Below are positions 1 through 10,400 of a stretch of DNA of 64,000 nt, piece after piece. The number at the start of each line of letters is the position of its first letter. Within the stretch, counting starts at the first letter, position 1. The DNA is from Aquabacter sp. L1I39 (GTDB taxonomy: Bacteria > Pseudomonadota > Alphaproteobacteria > Rhizobiales > Xanthobacteraceae): contig NZ_CP072392.1 in NCBI RefSeq assembly GCF_017742835.1, positions 2,726,387 to 2,790,386 on the forward strand, read 5' to 3'. The position numbers and the translations under genes were made by a program. The notes beneath the pieces are model-generated. The model saw only the letters and a list, made by a program, of their open reading frames with translations. It was not told the origin of the DNA and ran no database searches.

Positions 1-21
1 GACCCTTACGCATCGACACCC

Positions 22-720
22 ATGAGATCAGCCGTCATCCTCTTTCCCGGCACCAATCGTGAGCGCGACGTGGCGCGGGCCTTGAAGCTCGTGTCCGCCT
101 CCCGCGTCGACGTGGTGTGGCACGCCGAGCATGAACTGCCCGAAGGCACCGACCTGGTGGTCCTGCCGGGCGGCTTCTCCTATGGCGACTATCTGCGCTG
201 CGGGGCCATCGCGGCCCGTGCCAACATCATGAACGCCGTGCGCGCCCACGCCGCGCGGGGTGGGCTGGTGCTGGGCATCTGCAACGGCTTCCAGATCCTG
301 TGCGAGGCAGGCATCCTGCCGGGCGTGCTGGTGCGCAACGCGAAGCTGCGCTTCGTGTGCCGCGAGGTGCTGCTGCGCGTGGAGCGCGCCGACACCGCCT
401 TCACCCGCGCCTACCGCAAGGGCGAGTTGATCCGCGTGCCGGTCGCCCATGGCGAGGGCAATTACACCGCCGACGAGGAAACCATTCGCGAGCTGGAACA
501 TGAAGGCCGCGTCGCCTTCCGCTATGCCCGCCATGATGGTCGGATCGACGAGCAGGACGGCCCCAACGGTGCCATCAACGGCATTGCCGGCATCTATTCC
601 GAGAAGCACAACGTGCTTGGCATGATGCCGCATCCGGAAAACTATATCGAGGAACAGATCGGGCCGACCGACGGCGCCGGCCTGTTCGAGAGCATCGCGG
701 CCTCGCTCAAGGCCGCCTGA
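22..720 (+). CDS. purQ: Phosphoribosylformylglycinamidine synthase, glutaminase subunit PurQ
   Basis: PurQ supplies ammonia from glutamine to PurL for the fourth step of de novo purine synthesis (FGAR to FGAM) in the cytoplasm. The 232-residue product is the usual length and a class-I glutamine amidotransferase. The nucleophile elbow GICNGFQ puts the catalytic Cys at about residue 87. The MMPHPE motif near the C-terminus supplies the His/Glu pair (about 204 and 206). The N-terminal AVILFPGTNRERD is characteristic of stand-alone PurQ. The family works as a PurS-PurQ-PurL complex, and purL follows 146 bases downstream on the same strand. purS would be expected immediately upstream but lies outside the window; the first 21 bases show no recognisable end of it. 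Confidence 0.97.
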   Translation: MRSAVILFPGTNRERDVARALKLVSASRVDVVWHAEHELPEGTDLVVLPGGFSYGDYLRCGAIAARANIMNAVRAHAARGGLVLGICNGFQILCEAGILPGVLVRNAKLRFVCREVLLRVERADTAFTRAYRKGELIRVPVAHGEGNYTADEETIRELEHEGRVAFRYARHDGRIDEQDGPNGAINGIAGIYSEKHNVLGMMPHPENYIEEQIGPTDGAGLFESIAASLKAA

Positions 721-866
721 GGGGGCGGCCGCAGGTGCGCGGCCGATCTCCTTGAAAGCGGGCGACAGAGGGCGGACATGGCATGCCGGAAGGGCCTGGC
801 GGCCCCGGCGCCGGCTCGTCCCAAAGGTGCAGGCGGGCGCGCGCCATCGGATTGGAACGGACCAAA

Positions 867-3080
<2,214 letters not shown>

Positions 3081-3110
3081 GCGACCCCGCCCAACCGACA
3101 GGATCGCACC

Positions 3111-3344
3111 ATGCCCATGGCTCCCGCCGACATCGAGCAACTCATCAAGTCCGCCTTGCCGGATGCCCAGGTCACCATTGAGGATCTGGCTGGAGACGGC
3201 GACCACTATGCCGCGACCATTGTGTCCGAAGCCTTCCGGGGCAAGAGCCGGGTCCAGCAGCACCAGCTGGTCTATGCCGCGCTCCAGGGCAATATGGGCG
3301 GTGTGCTCCACGCGCTGGCGCTGAAGACCTCTGCGCCGGCCTGA
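3111..3344 (+). CDS. BolA/IbaG family iron-sulfur metabolism protein
   Basis: This 77-residue protein has a single BolA domain: an N-terminal helix, a beta strand with the GDGDHYAATIVS loop, then the conserved FRGKSRVQQHQLVYAAL helix and a C-terminal HALALKT strand. BolA proteins of this class bind monothiol glutaredoxins and share a [2Fe-2S] cluster with them. The monothiol glutaredoxin gene lies about 0.9 kb downstream on the same strand, so the two products probably act together. The gene sits 30 bases after purL, is preceded by an AGGA ribosome-binding site, and is followed by a strong terminator, so it is the last gene of the purQ-purL transcript. There is an alternative in-frame ATG two codons in. 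Confidence 0.93.
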   Translation: MPMAPADIEQLIKSALPDAQVTIEDLAGDGDHYAATIVSEAFRGKSRVQQHQLVYAALQGNMGGVLHALALKTSAPA

Positions 3345-3368
3345 GGGCCTCACCCGGTCTGAGATTGC

Positions 3369-3403
3369 AAGGAGCCTCGCGCGAGCGGGGCTCCTTCTTT
3401 TTT
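3369..3403 (+). terminator. Rho-independent terminator after purL-bolA
   Basis: An inverted repeat pairs AAGGAGCC with GGCTCCTT and continues inward through a wobble pair and CGC/GCG to a GCGA tetraloop. It is followed directly by C and six T. It starts 24 bases after the bolA stop and should end the purine transcript. Confidence 0.9.
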
Positions 3404-3440
3404 GCCTGTGCTCATGCTACCGCCCGCATGAATCGGGGGC

Positions 3441-4112
3441 GTGGACTTGATGCAGCGGGACAAGTCTGGGGATCTGCTTGTGCGCCCGGCCGCCTGGATG
3501 GTGGCGGGGCTGGCGTGCGCGGGGCTTGTTGTGCTCGGCGTGGCGGTCTTGGATCGGCCTCTCAGCCGCTTCGCCCACGACGGCATCGGCCGCCACGCCG
3601 TGATCCACGCCTTCCAGACCTATCCTGAGAGCTTGACGCGTCTCGCCGCGGTGCTGATCGCGATCCTGGGTCTCGTCCGGCTGTTTCGAGGGCGCTGGGG
3701 CCGGCTTTCGCTCACGGCTTTCACGGCGAGCCTGTAGCTGATCAGCGCATCCGCCATCGCCAACCAGCTGAAAACCGCCTTTAGCCGCACCTGGACCGAG
3801 ACCTTCGTCAACAACAACCCGTCCTTCATCCAGGACGGAGTCTATGGCTTCTTCTGGTTCCAAGGCGGGGCCGGATGGGCGTCCTTCCCCTCGGGCCACA
3901 CGGTGGCTGCCATGTCCTTCCTTATGGTTCCCGCCATCGCCTATCGCCGCTGGCGGCCCGTGTGCGGCCTCCTGGTGCTGCTGGAGGCGCTGGCCCTGTG
4001 GGCGCAGAATTACCATTTCTTCAGCGACATCGTCGCCGGCGCCTTCCTCGGCGGGGCCGTAGCCCTGGCGGCGGCGCGGCTCGCGGGGCTGGATGACCGG
4101 GAGAAGGCTTGA
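3441..4112 (+). pseudogene. PAP2-family membrane phosphatase interrupted by an in-frame TAG
   Basis: One reading frame encodes a type-2 phosphatidic acid phosphatase (PAP2) protein of about 222 residues, broken only by TAG at 3735-3737 (codon 99). Before it are an N-terminal segment and two hydrophobic stretches. After it the same frame continues with KTAFSR, SFPSGH (codons 148-153), membrane helices and NYHFFSDIVAG (His codon about 192), all PAP2 hallmarks. The catalytic PSGH and H-x3-D motifs both lie after the stop, so the 98-residue front piece alone would be inactive. An internal ATG at 3903 could express only a 69-residue tail. The classical KX6RP and SR motifs are also weak. One substitution (for example CAG or TGG to TAG) explains the break. 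It could be a real nonsense mutation, a sequencing error, or readthrough. Confidence 0.8.
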
Positions 4113-4147
4113 TTTTGCCACGCGGGAGGGGAGTAATAATTCTTCTA

Positions 4148-4170
4148 ACCCGTCTTGCACGCGGACGGGT
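4148..4170 (+). other. Short hairpin between the PAP2 gene and grxD
   Basis: ACCCGTC and GACGGGT form a perfect 7-bp stem with a 9-base loop, 36 bases after the PAP2 stop and 57 bases before grxD. No T-run follows, so it is either a weak terminator or a leader structure. Confidence 0.35.
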
Positions 4171-4226
4171 GGAGACCGATCTTTCACATTTGATGGCACT
4201 GCCACTCTGACATTTGGATTGAAGTC

Positions 4227-4565
4227 ATGAGCATTCGCGAATTCATCGACCGCGAGGTCAAGGGCAACGACGTGGTGGTGTTCATGAAGGGCACCCCGCA
4301 ATTTCCCATGTGCGGCTTTTCCGGCCAGGTGGTGCAGATTCTGAACCACGTCGGTGTACCGTTCAAAGGCTTTAACGTCCTCGACTCGGACGAACTGCGC
4401 CAGGGCATCAAGGACTATACCAACTGGCCCACCATCCCCCAGATCTTCGTGAAGGGCGAGTTCGTGGGCGGCTGCGACATCCTGCGCGAGATGTTCCAGA
4501 GCGGCGAGCTGATCCCCATGTTCGAGGAGAAGGGCGTCGCCGTGCAGGATCGCGCCATCGGCTGA
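4227..4565 (+). CDS. grxD: Monothiol glutaredoxin, Grx4/GrxD type
   Basis: This 112-residue CGFS-type glutaredoxin carries or delivers [2Fe-2S] clusters together with glutathione and BolA proteins. The active-site motif CGFS lies at residues 29-32, preceded by the typical VVVFMKGTP strand. The TIPQIFV cis-proline segment and GGCDILREM form the glutathione-binding side of the fold. The length matches single-domain bacterial Grx4. Its BolA partner is encoded about 0.9 kb upstream, separated by the broken PAP2 gene. A strong terminator 28 bases downstream isolates it from the convergent purB. Confidence 0.95.
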   Translation: MSIREFIDREVKGNDVVVFMKGTPQFPMCGFSGQVVQILNHVGVPFKGFNVLDSDELRQGIKDYTNWPTIPQIFVKGEFVGGCDILREMFQSGELIPMFEEKGVAVQDRAIG

Positions 4566-4592
4566 TCCGCGCCAGGCACTCCTGAAACGCGA

Positions 4593-4626
4593 ACGGGGCG
4601 CCCGCTGGGGCGCCCCGTTTTGTTTT
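4593..4626 (+). terminator. Rho-independent terminator after grxD
   Basis: An 11-bp GC-rich perfect stem (ACGGGGCGCCC with its complement) and a GCTG loop are followed by TTTTGTTTT. It lies between convergent grxD and purB and could also slow transcription leaving purB. Confidence 0.9.
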
Positions 4627-4642
4627 GGCGACGTGTGGGGCC

Positions 4643-5950
4643 TCAGGCGTGGCCAAACACCCGCTTGAAGATCGTGTCGGCGTGCTTCAGGTGATAGCCG
4701 AGGTCGAACTTCTCGTTGATGTCCTCCTCGGTGAGGAAGCGGCGCACGTCGGCGTCGTTCAGCAGGAAGGTGCGGAAGTCGCCCTCGCCGCGCCACACCC
4801 GCATGGCGTTGCGCTGCACGAGGCGATAGCTGTCCTCACGGCTGGCACCCTTCTGGGTGAGCGCCAGGAGGACGCGCTGGGAGTGGATGAGGCCCCCGAG
4901 CTTATCCATGTTCTTCTGCATGTTGTCGGTGTGGACCACCAGCTTGTCCACGACGCCCGCCAGGCGCACGAGGGCGAAGTCCAGCGTCACGGTCGCGTCG
5001 GGGCCGATCATGCGCTCCACGGACGAGTGGGAGATGTCCCGCTCGTGCCAGAGCGCCACATTCTCCAGCGCCGGGGTCACATAGGCGCGCACCATGCGGG
5101 CAAGGCCGGTGAGGTTTTCGGTGAGCACCGGATTGCGTTTGTGCGGCATGGCCGAGGACCCCTTCTGGCCCTCGGAGAAATATTCTTCCGCTTCCAGCAC
5201 CTCGGTGCGCTGGAGATGGCGGATCTCAGTGGCCAGGCGCTCCACGGAGGAGGCCACCACGCCCAGCACCGCGAAGAACATGGCGTGCCGGTCGCGCGGG
5301 ATCACCTGGGTGGAGACGGTTTCGACGGTGAGGCCCATCTTGGCCGCCACGTGGGCTTCGATGCGCGGGTCCACATGGGCGAAGGTGCCCACGGCGCCGG
5401 AAATGGCGCAGGTGGCCACTTCCGCCTTGGCGGCCACCAGGCGGGCGCGGGCGCGCTGGAATTCCGCGTGGGCGATAGCCAGCTTGATGCCGAAGGTGGT
5501 GGGCTCGGCATGGATGCCGTGGGAGCGCCCCACGGTTGGGGTGAGCTTGTGCTCGAAGGCGCGGCGCTCCAGCGCGGCCAGCACCTTGTCCACGTCGGCG
5601 ATCAGCAGATCCGAAGCGCGGGCGAGCTGTACCGCAAGGCAGGTGTCCAGCACGTCGGAGGAGGTCATGCCCTGGTGCACGAAGCGCGCCTCGGGGCCGA
5701 CAATCTCGGACAGGTGGGTCAGGAAGGCGATGACGTCGTGCTTCACCTCGCGCTCGATCTCATCGATGCGTGCCACGTCGAACTGGGCGTCCTTGCCCAT
5801 TTCCCAGACGCGAGCGGCCGCTTCCTTAGGGACAATGCCCAGCTCCGCCATGGCATCGGCCGCATGGGCCTCGATCTCGAACCAGATGCGGAAGCGGCTC
5901 TCGGGAGACCAGATGTCGGCCATTTCGGCGCGGCTGTAGCGGGGGATCAT
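4643..5950 (-). CDS. purB: Adenylosuccinate lyase
   Basis: PurB cleaves fumarate from SAICAR and from adenylosuccinate, acting twice in purine synthesis. The 435-residue protein is of the short bacterial type in the fumarase/aspartase superfamily. It begins with the typical MIPRYSR-x3-DIWS. The flexible signature loop SSAMPHKRNP is at 265-274 (catalytic Ser), with TSSDV at about 96-100 and GRSHGIHAEPTT at 141-152 (catalytic His region). The gene runs opposite to purQ-purL and is probably monocistronic. The ribosome-binding site is weak. The BASS-like transporter gene starts upstream on the same strand, with about 120 bases between them. Confidence 0.97.
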   Translation of the reverse strand: MIPRYSRAEMADIWSPESRFRIWFEIEAHAADAMAELGIVPKEAAARVWEMGKDAQFDVARIDEIEREVKHDVIAFLTHLSEIVGPEARFVHQGMTSSDVLDTCLAVQLARASDLLIADVDKVLAALERRAFEHKLTPTVGRSHGIHAEPTTFGIKLAIAHAEFQRARARLVAAKAEVATCAISGAVGTFAHVDPRIEAHVAAKMGLTVETVSTQVIPRDRHAMFFAVLGVVASSVERLATEIRHLQRTEVLEAEEYFSEGQKGSSAMPHKRNPVLTENLTGLARMVRAYVTPALENVALWHERDISHSSVERMIGPDATVTLDFALVRLAGVVDKLVVHTDNMQKNMDKLGGLIHSQRVLLALTQKGASREDSYRLVQRNAMRVWRGEGDFRTFLLNDADVRRFLTEEDINEKFDLGYHLKHADTIFKRVFGHA

Positions 5951-6068
5951 CGCTGTTGTCGTCCAGGGTTCTTGCGGTTTGCTTGTCTGCGCAGCGCTCT
6001 AGCAGATGACGGGCCGCAAAGACAGCGCGCCCCGGCATCGGTCCCACACGCGGGACGCATGCGCCCGC

Positions 6069-7040
6069 TCAGGGCCCTGGGGCGGGAGGCGCGAGGCGGC
6101 GTGCCAGGGGGCGCAGCAAGAAGGGCAGGAGATAGATGGGGAATTGGGCGACGGCGATATAGAGCCAGGTGCTGTCCGGCAGGAGCGCGCCAGTGGCCGC
6201 GATCATCAGGGAGATGTTCCGGTGGCCGGCCGCAAAGCCCAGCATGAGGTTCTGCCCCCGACCGGCCCAGCGGAAGAGCACCAGCGTGCTCAGCATCGCC
6301 CCTGCCGAGATGAGGAAGGTCAGCCCCGCCATCCCCAGCACCAGCCAGGGATCGGCCATGAAGCGGGCGGTGACGCCGTCCATAAGCCCCAGAGCCAGGA
6401 TCAGCAGCAGAATGACGTTCACCCCGTCCAGCGTGTCGCGCATGCGTGCGATCCTGGGCGGCCCAAGCCACCAGCGCAGGCCGAAGCCCACCACGCCGGT
6501 GCCCACGAGCACCACCGCCAGCCGGACGGCAAGCGCCATCCCATCGAGCGCCAGCGCCCCGTCCGTGAAAGCGCCCACCACCACGGGGGCGGTGAGGGGC
6601 GTCACCAGCATGGACAGGACCATGACGGAGAGGCTGACCGTGGCGTCGATGCCCAGAAGGGCAGCGAAGGCCGGCGTCGACATGATGGGTGGCGCGGCCG
6701 CCTGCATCACGAGGGCCAGCATGAGCCCGTTATCCTGCGGCGGGTAGAGGCGGCTCACCAGGACACCGAACGCGGCCGGCAGGATGCCCATGATCCAGAT
6801 GAGCGCTGCGACGAGGACAGAGGTGCGATGGCGCGCCCGCATGCCGGTGGCATCCGTGCGCAGGAACGAGAGCGACAGCAGCGCGAAGATGCAGGCCAGG
6901 AGGAAGGGCTTCGCCAGCGCCGCCAACCCCGGCAGGGCGAGGCCTACGAAAACGCTGGCCGCCACCGCGCGCGTGCCCTGTCGTCCGATGAGAGCCAGCG
7001 GGCGGGATAGGAGGGAAAGCGCAGGGGGAGGGGCGGACAT
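6069..7040 (-). CDS. Bile acid:sodium symporter (BASS) family-like transporter
   Basis: This is a 323-residue integral membrane protein with about nine or ten hydrophobic helices. It shows the BASS/arsenite-permease-like pattern: a QAAAPPIMSTPAF segment near the middle (helix-breaking prolines, as in the crossover region of these carriers) and a GHRNISLMIA segment near the C-terminus, equivalent to the second crossover helix. Family members carry organic anions, often with sodium, across the inner membrane. The substrate cannot be told here and the sequence is divergent from classical bile-acid carriers. No strong ribosome-binding site precedes the ATG, so the start is less certain. It lies upstream of purB on the same strand, with no obvious functional link. 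Confidence 0.7.
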   Translation of the reverse strand: MSAPPPALSLLSRPLALIGRQGTRAVAASVFVGLALPGLAALAKPFLLACIFALLSLSFLRTDATGMRARHRTSVLVAALIWIMGILPAAFGVLVSRLYPPQDNGLMLALVMQAAAPPIMSTPAFAALLGIDATVSLSVMVLSMLVTPLTAPVVVGAFTDGALALDGMALAVRLAVVLVGTGVVGFGLRWWLGPPRIARMRDTLDGVNVILLLILALGLMDGVTARFMADPWLVLGMAGLTFLISAGAMLSTLVLFRWAGRGQNLMLGFAAGHRNISLMIAATGALLPDSTWLYIAVAQFPIYLLPFLLRPLARRLAPPAPGP

Positions 7041-7335
7041 GACGCGAAAGGCCTTGGCAACCGGTGCGCGGGACAGGCGCCCAGACAGGCGCCGGCCGGA
7101 GCTGCGCCGGAGGTGAATGTCGCTCCCGCGCGGGGCGCGTTTGTTCAGGTGGGACAGAGGGGACGACGCGGACGGCCGAACCGGTGGAGAAAGATGCAGA
7201 TCATTTTCACCTGCGGCCCGCCGTCGCGCAACGTCTGCGCTCGCGCATCCCGCTCCCCAGCCATGCGCAGGCTGACTCTCCCCCGCAGCCTGTACCGCGC
7301 CTCATCGGCGCCTTCCACGGGCAGGTGAGTACGGC

Positions 7336-7581
7336 TCAGGAATCCATGCAGCGCTTGGCGATCTTCTTGAGGCGCTTTGCTGCCCGTTCCAGGTCTTCCG
7401 GGGCGTGGGTGATCGCGGCGTGCATGACGGCCTCGGTGGCGCGCTCAATCCGGGCGGTGGACTTCACGCGTCCGGCGGCCGCGCACAGGAAGTGGACGGC
7501 GTCATCGAGGGTCACCACCGTGGCGCCCCGATCTTCCAGGGGAATCGGGCGCGGAAGGGGAAGGTCCATTTGCAGTGCCAT
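7336..7581 (-). CDS. Small hypothetical protein
   Basis: I do not recognise this 81-residue protein. It has an N-terminal segment rich in proline and leucine, a strand-like GATVVTLDDAVHFL stretch, then two predicted amphipathic helices ending in a lysine/arginine cluster (AAKRLKKIAKR). It is soluble with no signal peptide. The shape (short beta element, then helices with a D/E-A-V-x-F-L turn) is reminiscent of small DUF982-type proteins of rhizobia, but no diagnostic motif supports that assignment. A GAGG element 8-11 bases before the ATG is an acceptable ribosome-binding site. It stands alone between the transporter and tRNA-Asn, with about 295 featureless bases downstream (7041-7335). Confidence 0.55.
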   Translation of the reverse strand: MALQMDLPLPRPIPLEDRGATVVTLDDAVHFLCAAAGRVKSTARIERATEAVMHAAITHAPEDLERAAKRLKKIAKRCMDS

Positions 7582-7774
7582 GGCATCGCCTCGCCGCAGG
7601 AGAAAAGGTCTCCCGTCTCATCGCGTGGCGTCCCGGTATGTTCCCTTAAGTGAGGCGCCAATTTTGCGTTGGACGTGACGGACGGTCAGTCCAACCGCCA
7701 GAGACCCATAATCGCCCCGTTTCCTTGCCGAAACCTTGCGCGTCCGGAAAATGGCGGGAGGGGGGCTGAAACGA

Positions 7775-7810
7775 AATATCCTCCAGGCGCAGGGCGCACT
7801 GGAGGATATT
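7775..7810 (-). terminator. Perfect inverted repeat downstream of tRNA-Asn
   Basis: A perfect 12-bp inverted repeat (AATATCCTCCAG and its complement) encloses GCGC-AGG-GCGC, which can extend the stem past one bulged base. Read on the minus strand it lies 45 bases after the tRNA 3' end, followed by TTCGTTTC. A terminator for the tRNA transcript is the simplest reading, though the T-run is interrupted. Confidence 0.65.
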
Positions 7811-7855
7811 CGGGAGAGGCAGAAAGGCGTCGGTGGACGACCTTTCTCCTCGTGT

Positions 7856-7930
7856 TGGCTCCCCGGGCCGGATTCGAACCAGCGACCAACCGGTTAACAG
7901 CCGGTTGCTCTACCGCTGAGCTACCGGGGA
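7856..7930 (-). tRNA. tRNA-Asn (anticodon GTT)
   Basis: The minus strand folds into a full cloverleaf. The acceptor stem is TCCCCGG/CCGGGGA, the D arm carries AGCTCAGCGGTAGAGC, the anticodon loop is CTGTTAA (GTT), and the T arm has GGTTCGAATCC. A G discriminator and an encoded CCA end the gene. A promoter-like sequence lies about 27 bases upstream. Confidence 0.97.
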
Positions 7931-7956
7931 TCAGGCGCTCCGTCAGCGAGGCGCGC

Positions 7957-7985
7957 CATATAGCAACCGCCTGGGTCCTTGTGAA
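7957..7985 (-). promoter_or_regulatory. Putative sigma-70 promoter of tRNA-Asn
   Basis: On the minus strand TTCACA and TATATG are separated by exactly 17 bases. Transcription would start about 20 bases before the mature tRNA 5' end. The -10 match is good and the -35 differs by one base from TTGACA. Confidence 0.55.
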
Positions 7986-8064
7986 GTGTCTAAGCGGTCG
8001 AAAAAGGCGAAGCCTGTGGGTAACGTAGCGCCAGAGATGTTAAAGTCCTAGGAGTCCCAATGAC

Positions 8065-9897
8065 TTAGGCGGAAAGAAGGGCGGGTTGGCCATTCTCGTC
8101 CGAACCGGAGCCATTCGCCTCATGAGCGAACTGCATCTGGTAGAAGGTGTAGTAGCGGCCGCGGCGGGCGATCAGTTCGTCGTGGCGTCCGCTTTCCACC
8201 ACGCGGCCGCTTTCCACCACGCAGATCTTGTCGGCGCGCACCACGGTCTGGAGGCGGTGGGCGATGACGATGGTCGTGCGGGCGCTCTGGAGCGTCAGCA
8301 GGGCTTTCTGCACCTCATACTCCGACTCGCTGTCGAGCGCCGCCGTGGCCTCGTCCAGGAGCAGGATGGGAGCATTCTTCAGGAAGGCGCGGCTGATGGC
8401 GATGCGCTGGCGCTGACCGCCAGACAGTTGCGCGCCATGCTCGCCCACTTGCGTGTCGTAGCCGCTTTCGAAGCCCATGATAAAGTCATGAGCGTGCGCG
8501 GCCTTGGCGGCGGCCACGATCTCCTCCTCGGTGGCGCCGGGGCGTCCGAACGCGATGTTCTCGCGCACCGTGCCGGAGAACAGGTAGACGTCCTGGCTCA
8601 CCAGCGCCGAAGCGGCACGCACAGACGAGCGGGTGTAGTCGGTCACGTCATGGCCGTCGATTCGCACCGCGCCTGACGTTGCCGTGTAGAAGCGCTCGAT
8701 AAGGGCGATGACGGTGGACTTGCCGCCGCCGGACGCGCCCACGAGGGCGGTGGTCTGGCCGGGCTCGGCGACGAGATCCATGCCGCGCAGCACGGGCTCA
8801 CCCTTGCGGTACTCGAAATGCACGTCGTCGAACGTGATGCGGCCGGGGCCCGCCGGAAGGGCCGGCTTGTCGGCGGGCTCGTTCTCGGGAGAATCGCCGT
8901 CCAGGAGCTCGAACAGCATGTTGGCGCCGACCATCATGCCTGCCAGGTCCACATGGAAGCGCGACAGGCGCTTGGCAGGCTCATAGGCCAGTAGCAGCGC
9001 TGTGAGCACGGAGAAGAACTCGCCCGGCGTCTTGCCCAGCACCACCACGTTGTAGCCGGCATAGAGAATGACGCCGGCAATGGCGAAGCCGCCCAGCGTC
9101 TCCATCAGCGGGCTCGACTTGGCCTGGGTCTTTGCCAGGTTGTTGGAGGCGCGCTCCACGTCGTCGATGAAGGTGTGCACGCGCCCGCGCATGATGGGCT
9201 CGAGCGTGTAAGCCTTCACCGTCTTCACGCCCTGGATGAACTCGATATTGATCGAGTTGAGCTTCACGGCGCTGGTGAATTCGCGCTTGAAGATCTGCTT
9301 GGCCTTGCGAATCAGCTTGCGCGTTCCGAGCACCGCCGCCGGCATCACGATCAGGGCGATCAGCGCCAGGAAAGGATCCTGCACGATCGCCACCGTAGCC
9401 AGCGCAATGAGCGACAGGAAGTCGCGTCCGATGGAGGTGATGACCAGGTTCAGCGCGTCACGGGCCGAGGCGGCGCCCATGGTGAAACGCATGGTGATGT
9501 CGGCGGTGTGATGCTGTGAATAATAGCTCACTTCCTTGCCGAGGAGGCGATCGAAGATTCGCTTCTGGTTGTCGGCGACGATGCGGTTGCCGACGCGCGC
9601 CATGGCGACGTTCTGGGCATAGGCGGAGATGCCCTTCGTCATGGACAGGAACATCATCATGAGGGCGACGGCCCAGATCGCCTGCGCCGTGGGGTTCACG
9701 AAGATCGAATCAACGGCGCCCTTCATGAGATAGGCCATGCCGCCGGTGGCGGCGGCCATCAGGCCCATGAAGCTGAAGGCGACGGCATATCCCTTCCAGT
9801 GCTTCGTCCCGTCCGACAGGAACAGGCGATAGACGACGCGCATGCTTTCGTCTTTGAGGACGCGCGCGCGCAGGCGCTCCAGAAGGGAAGAAGTCAT
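8065..9897 (-). CDS. ABC exporter, fused permease/ATPase (MsbA-like)
   Basis: This 610-residue half-transporter has an N-terminal six-helix exporter domain (about residues 35-320) and a C-terminal nucleotide-binding domain. Walker A GASGGGKST is at 387-395, the LSGGQ signature at 491-495, Walker B ILLLDE at 511-516, and a switch His in IAHRL at about 546. It should act as a homodimer exporting a hydrophobic or lipidic substrate from the inner leaflet. MsbA-like lipid flipping is plausible, but the substrate is not determined by sequence. I chose the ATG at 9897, preceded by GGAGAA, over an in-frame start 66 bases upstream. It is bracketed by two tRNA genes on the same strand and has no obvious operon partner. 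tolC lies 2 kb away in the opposite orientation. Confidence 0.88.
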   Translation of the reverse strand: MTSSLLERLRARVLKDESMRVVYRLFLSDGTKHWKGYAVAFSFMGLMAAATGGMAYLMKGAVDSIFVNPTAQAIWAVALMMMFLSMTKGISAYAQNVAMARVGNRIVADNQKRIFDRLLGKEVSYYSQHHTADITMRFTMGAASARDALNLVITSIGRDFLSLIALATVAIVQDPFLALIALIVMPAAVLGTRKLIRKAKQIFKREFTSAVKLNSINIEFIQGVKTVKAYTLEPIMRGRVHTFIDDVERASNNLAKTQAKSSPLMETLGGFAIAGVILYAGYNVVVLGKTPGEFFSVLTALLLAYEPAKRLSRFHVDLAGMMVGANMLFELLDGDSPENEPADKPALPAGPGRITFDDVHFEYRKGEPVLRGMDLVAEPGQTTALVGASGGGKSTVIALIERFYTATSGAVRIDGHDVTDYTRSSVRAASALVSQDVYLFSGTVRENIAFGRPGATEEEIVAAAKAAHAHDFIMGFESGYDTQVGEHGAQLSGGQRQRIAISRAFLKNAPILLLDEATAALDSESEYEVQKALLTLQSARTTIVIAHRLQTVVRADKICVVESGRVVESGRHDELIARRGRYYTFYQMQFAHEANGSGSDENGQPALLSA

Positions 9898-10075
9898 CGG
9901 TTTCTCCGGGCACGCCCCAGGCTGTGCCTCACAATCATCCGCCCGTCCGGCGGCCCTTCGCAACAGGTACTGGCGCGGGCCGGAATCGTCGCTCTATGCG
10001 CTCGGGGGCGGCGAGAGATGCGTCGCGGCACTCAGTTCACCAGATCGCGAGTGGCCGCAGGATTTGGCGGCCGTA

Positions 10076-10149
10076 TGGAGGCCACGCCCGGAATCGAACC
10101 GGGGTGCACGGATTTGCAGTCCGCTGCGTAACCACTCCGCCACGTGGCC
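10076..10149 (-). tRNA. tRNA-Cys (anticodon GCA)
   Basis: The minus-strand cloverleaf has acceptor GGCCACG/CGTGGCC, D arm GGCGGAGTGGTTACGC, anticodon loop CTGCAAA (GCA), T arm GGTTCGATTCC, discriminator T and an encoded CCA. Confidence 0.97.
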
Positions 10150-10161
10150 CCATTAGCGCGC

Positions 10162-10190
10162 TGCTTAAAGCACTGGAGGGGCGGGGGCAA
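10162..10190 (-). promoter_or_regulatory. Possible promoter of tRNA-Cys
   Basis: TTGCCC and TAAGCA are 17 bases apart on the minus strand, about 12 bases before the tRNA 5' end. The -10 match is mediocre, so this is tentative. Confidence 0.35.
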
Positions 10191-10400
10191 GGGGCCAGCT
10201 TCGCCGGCCACAAGTTTGGATGGGCCGGCTGGAATGGCCGCCATGGACCAGATGGCAGCGCTGGAGCGCGGCCTCGGTGGCGAATTTTGCCTGCGAGGCC
10301 GCGGGATCCGGGGATTTTGATCTGCCGCCTTGCGACCGTCATCAAGCGGAGGCTACGCAGGGGCACCGCCCGATGGGCGGCAATTGAGGAGAGACAGCCC

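Noticed and set aside
1..21. Tail of purS before purQ
   Set aside because: None of the three frames shows a PurS-like C-terminus; any purS ends upstream of the window.
783..866. An upstream ATG start for PurL
   Set aside because: The extra 28 residues are Gly/Arg-rich and unlike any PurL N-terminus; GTG at 867 gives the normal start.
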